Assembly: GCA_016930675.1 (NCBI GenBank)
Contig: JAFGGG010000008.1
Coordinates: forward strand, 1-55,348
Direction: 5' to 3'
Origin: Spirochaetales bacterium
GTDB lineage: Bacteria; Spirochaetota; Spirochaetia; SZUA-6; RPPD01
Length of the DNA stretch: 55,348 bases
The notes below the pieces were generated by a model, which did no database searches, was not told the DNA's origin, and saw only the letters and a program-made list of their open reading frames with translations. Shown here one piece after another: positions 43,871 to 50,624 of the stretch (the stretch's first letter is position 1; each line of letters begins with the position of its first letter). The position numbers and the translations under genes are program-made.

Positions 43871-44491
43871 GTGGATTCTAAAAAAATAAAAACTAAATTG
43901 TTCATTATCATCGCGGCGGTTCTTGTATTGCTGCTGGTTTTGCTTTTAATACGTCTCTGTTCTTCTCAGGAGGGAACGCATGCGGGGGAAAGCGAATCGG
44001 ATATGCATGAGGAGATGGTACCTGAAAAAGAACCTGAACAGGAAGAAATAACAGAAAAGATTGAAGAGAAAGAGTCTGTTGTAGATAAACATGAAGAGCC
44101 TCTGGCCGAACAAAAGCAAAAAGCCCCGGAGGAAAAAATTGTTATGTTTAAGATCGTAGCCAGAAAAAAATGGCAGTACGCGGGGATTGAGGTAACTCCT
44201 GAAACAACCATCATTATTTCCTATGAAGAAGGAGAATGGACACTCGGTCAAGGATGGCCATATACAGATGCCGAAGGATCTCCTCATTTAGATGTAAATA
44301 GAATGTTTCGTACAATAGCGCCCGGAGCTTTGGTGGGAAAGGTTGGGAACAACAAAGAATTTAAAATCGGCAACTATTGTGAAATAAGCGGATCTCATAT
44401 GATTGGCAAACTCAATTTGATTATGAATGATGAGGCAGGCTATTACGGGGATAATCTCGGCAGTATTACTGTTAAGATAATCATCCGATAA
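43871..44491 (+). CDS. Membrane-anchored LecA-like lectin 1
   Basis: An uncleaved N-terminal membrane anchor (about 20 hydrophobic residues), an acidic Glu/Lys-rich linker of about 65 residues, and a C-terminal domain similar to PA-IL/LecA galactophilic lectins: PGALVGKVGNN, ISGSHMIGKLNLIMND and YYGDNLGSITVKI. LecA binds Ca and galactose through Asp100, Thr104, Asn107 and Asn108; here these read D, Y, D, N, so calcium binding is possible but altered. The start is GTG at 43871, 9 nt after GGAGGG. The longer frame from GTG 43829 would cover the cre-like site. Confidence 0.8.
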   Translation: MDSKKIKTKLFIIIAAVLVLLLVLLLIRLCSSQEGTHAGESESDMHEEMVPEKEPEQEEITEKIEEKESVVDKHEEPLAEQKQKAPEEKIVMFKIVARKKWQYAGIEVTPETTIIISYEEGEWTLGQGWPYTDAEGSPHLDVNRMFRTIAPGALVGKVGNNKEFKIGNYCEISGSHMIGKLNLIMNDEAGYYGDNLGSITVKIIIR

Positions 44492-44539
44492 TAAAGTCTG
44501 AAATTTAGCTTTTTACATTATTGTAAGGAGATTGTCATA

Positions 44540-45142
44540 ATGAAACCAAAAAAACATAGAATAGTATTGGGAGTTGGCTTAGGTGTGATTGTTGTAATTA
44601 TATTATTAATTTTATTCTTGATATATATCTGCTCCCCGCAAGCTGAATCCAAGGCCGACCGGCAGGAGCTGGTAACTTCCGAAGTAGAAACAGAGCAGGA
44701 AGAAATAACAGAAAAGAAAGAACCTGTTGTGGATAAACATGAAGAGCCTGTGGCCGAACAAAAGCAAAAAGCCCCGGAGGAAAAAATTATTCTGTTCGAT
44801 GTGGATGCCGCGAAAAACTGGCAGGACAGCGGGCTTACGGTAACACCGGAAATGCATATTACTATTGCCTTTGAAAAAGGAAAGTGGACTATAGATTATA
44901 ACAGACATGCCTATGTGGATGCTGAAGGATATCCGGGTGTGAATACAAGAAGGGATTATCCTTTAATAGAATTCGGGGCGCTTATAGGAAAAATCGGAGA
45001 CGGTAAAGCCTTTAAAGTTGGCAAGTATTATGAGATCAGTGAGTCGGACATAAGCGGCAACTTATATCTTAAAATGAATGATCTAAGCGCCTTGATGAAT
45101 GATAATCGCGGCAGCATTACAGTTAAGATAATTGTCCAGTAA
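44540..45142 (+). CDS. Membrane-anchored LecA-like lectin 2
   Basis: Same design as its neighbour: membrane anchor (VGLGVIVVIILLILFLIYI), acidic linker and LecA-like domain (IEFGALIGKIGDG, ISGNLYLKMND, NDNRGSITVKIIV). Predicted ligand positions read D, L, D, N. AAGGAG lies 9 nt before the ATG, 48 nt after lectin 1, so the two are probably cotranscribed. A 38-bp stretch of the linker is identical to lectin 1 at the DNA level. Confidence 0.8.
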   Translation: MKPKKHRIVLGVGLGVIVVIILLILFLIYICSPQAESKADRQELVTSEVETEQEEITEKKEPVVDKHEEPVAEQKQKAPEEKIILFDVDAAKNWQDSGLTVTPEMHITIAFEKGKWTIDYNRHAYVDAEGYPGVNTRRDYPLIEFGALIGKIGDGKAFKVGKYYEISESDISGNLYLKMNDLSALMNDNRGSITVKIIVQ

Positions 45143-45201
45143 TAAAGACTTCATAAATTTTCTTATATCTACCCATGCGTTGCCGCGGCAGGATTTTAAA
45201 C

Positions 45202-46629
45202 CTATTCAATCCTATCCATAATGAGGGCGATATCATCCAGAGCGGCATTTTCGTCACCCCCTTCGAATCCGGCGCTGATGCGGAATTGAAAGGAATAATT
45301 ATCAGATGCCTGTTCCGGCAACGGTATGGTGTGTTTTGTCCAGCTTTGGCTTGATCCGAGGTTCTTTACCGGCTGCCAGTTATCCCCGTCATACCACTCT
45401 ACCTTGACGGTATCGTCTCCGGCCAGATTTTGGGTTTTATAGGCGAGTTGAACACGGACATTCATAAATCCGGCTGTAGAGAATTCCTTTGCCAGACTGC
45501 CTCCCGGATTAAGAAGAGCGGCCGTATATCCATGGAAAGCATCATCACGGTCTAAACCCGTATTTTCATTATACCAGCCGCCTGAAGTAAAATTTTCCGT
45601 CTCAAAGCCGTCGGCGAAAAGCACAATTGCGCTGTCCTGCCCCCGAATTAACGAGCGTACCAGCAGGCCGCTTTCCGTAAGATCGCCGTCAGCCCAGCTG
45701 CCTTCGGATAAGGCCGTGTGTTTTATGACGGCGGAAGATTCTTTCCTGGAAGTGATGCACCAGTTGGTCCAGCTTATCTTGTGTTCATCCATAAAATCAA
45801 TCCATTCAAAGGTCTCTTCGGGATACAGAATACCATTGCCTGTATGGTCGGTGGTTCCCCATTCCGAAATGAAAACGGCCGCGTCCTTGCCCAGTGCGTA
45901 CTCAACTTTATCGCGCAGGGCGCTGAAATGGGAACCCGCGTAAAAATGGCACGTATACATGATATTGTCAAAAGACAGCGGATCATCGGCCGCGATATCC
46001 ACCCGCTGACTCCAGGTCGGTGTTCCCACCAGAATCACATTCTTCGGATCAATCTCCCTGATCGCGGTAATCACTTCTTGAGCATACGGTTTCACAACCC
46101 CGGACCAGGTTACATCGTCGCCATTGGGTTCACTACAGATTTCGTACAGTACGTTCGGCGTATCTTTGTAAAGCTCAGCCATTTCGCGAAAAAAGGTGAG
46201 GGCTTCGGATTTATATTTCATGGGATTCCCGTCGGCAAGGTTGTGCCAGTCGATGATCACGTAAAGTCCGGCGGCAACTGCCGCGTCTACGGCTTTTAAC
46301 ATATCCTTTTTTTGAGTCAGAGCTCTAGGTTGTCCGAAACTATCTTGTGTATACAGAGCGGCCCGGATAACCGTACAGCCCCAGTCATCGCGCAGCCATG
46401 CGAAACATGCGGGATTGGCATAATCGCCGAACCAGGCCACATCCATTAAAATCATCCCCTTGAGTTGTACCGCTTCTCCGCGTTCATTACAGAGCTGATT
46501 TCCTATAACCTGCAGCCGGCCGTTTTTCTGCACCACCGTCTGTGCGCAGCCTGAAAAGAAAAGTGCGGCCGCAGCCATTCCCAATAGTATTGCTATTGGA
46601 ACTTTGATGTAATTTTTTCTTACCGGCAT
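45202..46629 (-). CDS. GH5 (subfamily 2-like) endoglucanase lipoprotein, copy 2
   Basis: Close paralogue of the gene at 42286, with the same layout: lipobox FFSGC (Cys28), GH5 domain with LYEICSEPNGDDV and VFISEWGTTDH, and a C-terminal beta-sandwich (VKVEWYDGDNWQPV). The acid/base motif reads CSEP instead of CNEP; the Asn before the catalytic Glu is almost invariant in GH5, so activity may be reduced or changed. Divergent from the third lectin-like gene. Confidence 0.9.
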   Translation of the reverse strand: MPVRKNYIKVPIAILLGMAAAALFFSGCAQTVVQKNGRLQVIGNQLCNERGEAVQLKGMILMDVAWFGDYANPACFAWLRDDWGCTVIRAALYTQDSFGQPRALTQKKDMLKAVDAAVAAGLYVIIDWHNLADGNPMKYKSEALTFFREMAELYKDTPNVLYEICSEPNGDDVTWSGVVKPYAQEVITAIREIDPKNVILVGTPTWSQRVDIAADDPLSFDNIMYTCHFYAGSHFSALRDKVEYALGKDAAVFISEWGTTDHTGNGILYPEETFEWIDFMDEHKISWTNWCITSRKESSAVIKHTALSEGSWADGDLTESGLLVRSLIRGQDSAIVLFADGFETENFTSGGWYNENTGLDRDDAFHGYTAALLNPGGSLAKEFSTAGFMNVRVQLAYKTQNLAGDDTVKVEWYDGDNWQPVKNLGSSQSWTKHTIPLPEQASDNYSFQFRISAGFEGGDENAALDDIALIMDRIE

Positions 46630-46753
46630 TTCTTTCTCCCTTTCCGATGTTGTCTTTCTTCATGGTTTAACATGATGATAGATTGTATAATCCTTCCGGC
46701 CTGTCACATAGTATACAAAAGACAGAGTATTTGTTATATTGCTTTTCAATTAA

Positions 46754-46768
46754 ATGTAACCGTTTTCA
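46754..46768. promoter_or_regulatory. cre-like site, ATGTAACCGTTTTCA
   Basis: Fits WTGNAANCGNWNNCW and differs from the site at 43833-43847 in one base. It lies 24 nt before the ATG of lectin 3, the same distance as in the other module. Confidence 0.65.
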
Positions 46769-46792
46769 CTTTGACTATGGAGGTTCGGAAAT

Positions 46793-47428
46793 ATGAATAA
46801 TCAAAAACCAAACACAATGTTGTACGTGAGTCTGGCTGTAAATGTGTTTCTGGTAATAATTATCATAATGTTACTATTTTTCTGTTTTTTCAAAGCTGAT
46901 TCTCATGCTGAACAAAAGGAACCGTACGGACATGAAACGGAGGCAACAGAAAAACAAGAAGAAGTAACAGAAAAAAAAGCAGAAGGGGAAGGAGTGCAAA
47001 AAGAAAAAACCGATAAGCCGGCGAAGGAGGAGGTGCTGAAACCGGAAACGGAGAATCCCCCTCAAGAAAAAGTAGTTATGTTTACTGTGGCGGCTAATAA
47101 GAAGTGGCAGTTTTGTGGTATTGCGGTAACACCGGAAATGCATATTACCATTGCTTATGAAAAAGGAAAATGGGCGATGAATAATGATTATGTGGATGCC
47201 GAAGGATATCCGGGTTTGGGTTTAAGTTTTGCGAGAGCGTACCCGTCACTTACATTCGGAGCTCTTATAGGACAGGTCGGCATAAATAAACCATTTGAAG
47301 TCGGCAATTATTGTGAGATTGACGGGTCAGGCATGACGGGAAAGCTCGCACTGAGAATGAATAATCAAGATGGTTGGACGAATAATTATTATGGGAGTAT
47401 TACAGTAAAAATAACAATATATAAATAA
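46793..47428 (+). CDS. Membrane-anchored LecA-like lectin 3
   Basis: Membrane anchor, acidic Lys/Glu linker and LecA-like domain (TFGALIGQVGINK, MTGKLALRMNNQ, NYYGSITVKITI). Predicted ligand positions read N, W, N, Y, so the calcium/galactose site is largely lost. GGAGG lies before the ATG. The divergent partner is GH5 copy 2. The domain may still bind another glycan or act structurally. Confidence 0.78.
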   Translation: MNNQKPNTMLYVSLAVNVFLVIIIIMLLFFCFFKADSHAEQKEPYGHETEATEKQEEVTEKKAEGEGVQKEKTDKPAKEEVLKPETENPPQEKVVMFTVAANKKWQFCGIAVTPEMHITIAYEKGKWAMNNDYVDAEGYPGLGLSFARAYPSLTFGALIGQVGINKPFEVGNYCEIDGSGMTGKLALRMNNQDGWTNNYYGSITVKITIYK

Positions 47429-47524
47429 CACGGAAAATTAATTTTTTTGTCCTCATGTACTCGCTTAAATAAAGCGGCCATGCCTTAAATTGGTATTTTC
47501 CCTTTAAAAGTATGAAAAAACTAC

Positions 47525-47552
47525 TTGAATAATGCTTTATATGTGATATAAT
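47525..47552 (+). promoter_or_regulatory. Promoter upstream of the small membrane protein
   Basis: TTGAAT (47525-47530), 16-bp spacer, TATAAT (47547-47552), with a TG extension one base before the -10 box. About 90 nt of leader precede the gene at 47646. Confidence 0.55.
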
Positions 47553-47645
47553 GACATATTGGTATAAGTAAATAAACTTATATGTATCAGTTGAAATAAG
47601 AATTAAGAATAGTATACATTTTATCTATTCAGGAGAGATAGGAAT

Positions 47646-48044
47646 ATGGAATTAAAATTAAACATTATTGTTCTTTTACCCCTTATTTTAGGAGTGGTTG
47701 GTGCAGTCATGATGATTCCAGGTTCATTTGTGGCCGCAGATGTGGCATATGAGGAAATTAAAGATTATGCACAGACATTTGGAATCGCCTTCTATACAAA
47801 TGAAGAGTTAAATGAAAGGGTGCGAAGTTTATGGGTTACCATCGGATTTATTACAGTCGGGCTTGGTCTTGTTTCCTCCGCTATGACGGTATGGTTTCCG
47901 CATGGTTTTGGCAAGGCTCTGATTTTAGTTGCTGTAATAGCCGGGTTTGTCACTGTTGCTTTTAATATTATCTGTTTGATTGCGGTTATTTTATTTCTGG
48001 CGGGCGGAATAATCGGTATGATAATCGCACCAAAAAAAGAATAA
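47646..48044 (+). CDS. Small integral membrane protein of unknown function
   Basis: A 132-residue protein with about four hydrophobic segments (residues about 6-30, 62-82, 88-105 and 107-128) and a short polar loop around residues 35-60. No motif that I recognise. GGAGAG lies just before the ATG. It is a single gene between lectin 3 and the LacI regulator. Confidence 0.72.
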   Translation: MELKLNIIVLLPLILGVVGAVMMIPGSFVAADVAYEEIKDYAQTFGIAFYTNEELNERVRSLWVTIGFITVGLGLVSSAMTVWFPHGFGKALILVAVIAGFVTVAFNIICLIAVILFLAGGIIGMIIAPKKE

Positions 48045-48158
48045 CGCTTCTTAAATTTTAAACTGACATATAAGAGAAAATCCACACGCATCAAGGTGAT
48101 AACCGGATTGTGTTTATGGTTAGAGCGATTGGTTGATAAGAAGATAATAAAAAACTAC

Positions 48159-48186
48159 TTGAACACGTGTCCATGATATGTATAAT
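48159..48186 (+). promoter_or_regulatory. Promoter of the LacI-family gene
   Basis: TTGAAC (48159-48164), 16-bp spacer, TATAAT (48181-48186). The operator at 48161-48174 overlaps the -35 box and spacer. Confidence 0.7.
48161..48174. promoter_or_regulatory. Operator GAACACGTGTCCAT of the LacI-family gene
   Basis: Exact reverse complement of part of the gal operator at 7013-7028. It sits on the promoter of the regulator itself, which points to autoregulation. Confidence 0.78.
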
Positions 48187-48220
48187 AATAAATCATGGAA
48201 CGAGTTACAAAAAAGTAATA

Positions 48221-49264
48221 ATGGCCAAAAAAAATAGCAAAACCGGGGTGAATAAACCGGGCAAAATCAACAGAAAACAGCTGGCCGAACTGGCCGGAGT
48301 AAGCGAGACCACGGTTTCGCGGGTATACAATAATCCGGAACTGGTCGCGTCCGATAAAGTGGAACTGGTACGGAAGACAGCCGCGGAGGTTGGTTATGTG
48401 CCTGATAAGACGGCAAGCGTGCTGCGGCGAAAGGGTACGGGCAACATTCTTTTTTTGGAAATTAAAATGCAAAAAAAATATGATTGGACGCAGATCAGTT
48501 ATTATAACTGGTTCTATGCTGATATTGTGAGGACTCTGTTTAAACAGATGGAAAGCCACATGTACCAGTTAAGACATTATCAGGCGGAAAGCATTGCGGA
48601 CATCTTGGCATTGAAGAATATGAATATCTGTGATGCTATTTTAGTGTTTAATGTTGAAGATAAAGAGATTGTGGAGGCACTCAAAACTCTGGAAATGCCT
48701 TTTATCTGCTGCCATCATACTGAAAAACTCAATTCGGTCAGTATTTGTGCTACGGATAATTTTTACGGAGGAATGCTCGCAGCCCGCTATCTGCAGCAGG
48801 CAGGCTGTAAAAAACCGGTTTACATTACCGGTTTTCTCAAGGAGACCTTTGCCCATAGCCAACGCTTGAATGGATTTTTAAGTGTGTTTGCTAAAAAAAA
48901 TGTGGCAGTGCTGGACGGGAAGATCGGAATTGACGGCGGCTTTGAAGCCGGAAAAAAAATTATAGCTTCTATAAAAAACGCCGAGGCAGACTGTATCGGT
49001 GTGGTAAATGATTTAACCGCAATCGGAGTTATCCACGCTCTCATCGCAGCCGGCATTAAAATTCCGGAGCAGGTTTCGATAATCGGTTATGACAACCTGC
49101 CTTTTACGATCGCGCTGCCCTTTAAACTGGCAACAGTGGACCTTTTTTTAAATCGGATCTATGCCACCGCGGTGGATTTGGTTATCAAATCCATCCGCAA
49201 TGAGAAGATTTACAGAGAAGTGATAAAACCCGCAATAGTACCCGGGGAGTCGGTGCGATTGTAA
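48221..49264 (+). CDS. LacI-family transcriptional regulator, probable gal repressor
   Basis: Complete LacI/GalR protein of 348 residues: N-terminal HTH (KQLAELAGVSETTVSRVYNN) with hinge helix, then a periplasmic-binding-type sugar domain (IGVVNDLTAIGVIHALIAAG, VSIIGYDNLPF). The ATG at 48221 is chosen; the GTG at 48167 lies inside the operator and before the start of transcription. Shared operators suggest it represses itself and galTK and responds to galactose or a related sugar. It is convergent with asd. Confidence 0.9.
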   Translation: MAKKNSKTGVNKPGKINRKQLAELAGVSETTVSRVYNNPELVASDKVELVRKTAAEVGYVPDKTASVLRRKGTGNILFLEIKMQKKYDWTQISYYNWFYADIVRTLFKQMESHMYQLRHYQAESIADILALKNMNICDAILVFNVEDKEIVEALKTLEMPFICCHHTEKLNSVSICATDNFYGGMLAARYLQQAGCKKPVYITGFLKETFAHSQRLNGFLSVFAKKNVAVLDGKIGIDGGFEAGKKIIASIKNAEADCIGVVNDLTAIGVIHALIAAGIKIPEQVSIIGYDNLPFTIALPFKLATVDLFLNRIYATAVDLVIKSIRNEKIYREVIKPAIVPGESVRL

Positions 49265-49278
49265 TGTGCAACAAACTG

Positions 49279-50283
49279 TCAGCCACTATTCAACAGGTGT
49301 TCAGCGATCTGTATCGCATTCAGCGCTGCTCCTTTTCTTAACTGATCGCCTGCCATCCAAATATCCAAGGAGTTGGGTTTGGATATGTCTTTTCTGATAC
49401 GCCCTACCAAAACCGGATCCTTGCCGGATGCGTCTAAAGGAGTGCAGAATCGTTCATGCTCCCAATCGGCCTCAATTTTAACGCCGGGTGCACGGGCCAA
49501 TACTTCATAGGCCATTTCAGGTGAAACAGCACCGTTAAATTCTATATTAAGCGCTTCGCCGTGCGCTCGCAGGGTGGGGATACGAACACAGTGGATATTT
49601 ATTTTAAGCGAGTTATCCTCCATTATTTTTTTTAGTTCATTGATAACCTTTAGCTCTTCTTCAACGTACCCGTTGCCATTGAGCTTGGTGTTGTGAATAA
49701 AGCAGTTAAAAGCGTAGGGATAGGGGAAAACGGTGCGCTTAAACTCCTGTCCAGCCAGATGGGCTGCGGTTTCCTGCTTTAACTCTTCCATGGCCCTTTT
49801 GCCCGCTCCGCTGGCCGCCTGATACGAAGCAATAAAGGTATGCTTGATGCCGAACGCTTTGTGCAAAGGAGCCAGCACCACGGCAATGATAATGGCATTG
49901 CAGTTGGGATTGGCGATAATTCCCTTATGCTCAGGGATTCGCCCGGCGTTTACTTCCGGCACGACAAGCGGTACGTCTTCCTGCATGCGAAAACACGATG
50001 TATTGTCGATACTCACGGCCCCGGCTTCTATTGCATAAGGAATTAACTGCCGGGAAACCGAACCGGAAGCCGATGAAAACACAATGTCAACTCCCGCAAA
50101 CGAAGAGGGCACGGCCTCTTCAACCAAAATCTGCCGTCCTTTAAATTCAATTTGAATCCCCGCCGAACGCGTTGATGACAGCAGCCTGATATCAGCCAGA
50201 GGAAACTGTCTTTGTTCCAGTAAGTTAAGCAGCTCCTCACCGACCGCGCCTGTACTGCCCAGAATGGCAACTTTGTATTTCAT
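49279..50283 (-). CDS. asd: Aspartate-semialdehyde dehydrogenase
   Basis: NADPH-dependent reduction of aspartyl phosphate, the branch-point step towards lysine/diaminopimelate, methionine and threonine. The nucleotide loop is LGSTGAVGEELLNLL, the catalytic Cys128 sits in ANPNCNAIII, and the proton-acceptor His in HCVRIPTLRAHGE. Length (334 aa) is standard. AAGGAGG lies 6 nt before the ATG. It is expressed behind a leader of about 228 nt with two terminators. Confidence 0.95.
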   Translation of the reverse strand: MKYKVAILGSTGAVGEELLNLLEQRQFPLADIRLLSSTRSAGIQIEFKGRQILVEEAVPSSFAGVDIVFSSASGSVSRQLIPYAIEAGAVSIDNTSCFRMQEDVPLVVPEVNAGRIPEHKGIIANPNCNAIIIAVVLAPLHKAFGIKHTFIASYQAASGAGKRAMEELKQETAAHLAGQEFKRTVFPYPYAFNCFIHNTKLNGNGYVEEELKVINELKKIMEDNSLKINIHCVRIPTLRAHGEALNIEFNGAVSPEMAYEVLARAPGVKIEADWEHERFCTPLDASGKDPVLVGRIRKDISKPNSLDIWMAGDQLRKGAALNAIQIAEHLLNSG

Positions 50284-50314
50284 ATTATACCTCCTTAAAA
50301 TGGATTAACTTGCT

Positions 50315-50344
50315 AAAAAGCCGCCCTTTATAGCGGCGGCTTTT
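50315..50344 (-). terminator. Second terminator hairpin in the asd leader
   Basis: AAAAGCCGCC and GGCGGCTTTT pair over 10 bp; T runs follow on both strands (five T on minus). It is 32 nt before the asd start codon. Confidence 0.7.
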
Positions 50345-50348
50345 CTTC

Positions 50349-50378
50349 AAAAAAAAAGCCCCGCTTAAAAACGGGGCT
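50349..50378 (-). terminator. First terminator hairpin in the asd leader
   Basis: On the minus strand AGCCCCG, an 8-nt loop and CGGGGCT are followed by nine T: a strong intrinsic terminator inside the transcribed leader. Confidence 0.82.
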
Positions 50379-50517
50379 CTTGTTGGCTCTTTATTTATAG
50401 AGGCCTAAACTAAGGCCTCAGTGCATGCCTGCCAAAAAACCCCGCGCATGGAAGTGTGATTTTTGTTTTTTTAAGAGTAGCTAAGGTTTTTTCACAGACA
50501 TAATTGTGCATGTGGGG

Positions 50518-50546
50518 ATAATAGTGGGTTTAACCTCTAATGTCAA
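50518..50546 (-). promoter_or_regulatory. asd promoter
   Basis: On the minus strand TTGACA (50541-50546), 17-bp spacer, TATTAT (50518-50523). Both terminators lie downstream of it. Confidence 0.8.
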
Positions 50547-50624
50547 GCTGAATTTCAATCTATGGACACAGCTCTAAATAAATACTAAAATTAATTATGA
50601 TCATGATAAAGACGATTTTATAAT

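Larger units (their letters stand above)
50284..50511 (-). promoter_or_regulatory. asd leader with probable transcription attenuation
   Basis: The leader from the predicted start (about 50511) to asd holds the hairpin GAGGCCT/AGGCCTC (50400-50419) and two terminators. A stretch CGGGGTTTTTTGGC (50431-50444, minus strand) can pair with GCCAACAAGAGCCCCG (50372-50387) and so break the first terminator. A 14-codon ORF (50449 to 50405, MRGVFWQACTEALV) covers the competing element but has no Shine-Dalgarno. No L-box or SAM-riboswitch motif was recognised. Confidence 0.6.

Noticed and set aside
48167..48220. GTG start for the LacI regulator at 48167
   Set aside because: It lies inside the operator and upstream of the -10 box, so it would not be transcribed.
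50284..50511. Lysine or SAM riboswitch before asd
   Set aside because: I could not find the conserved core motifs of either class in the leader.
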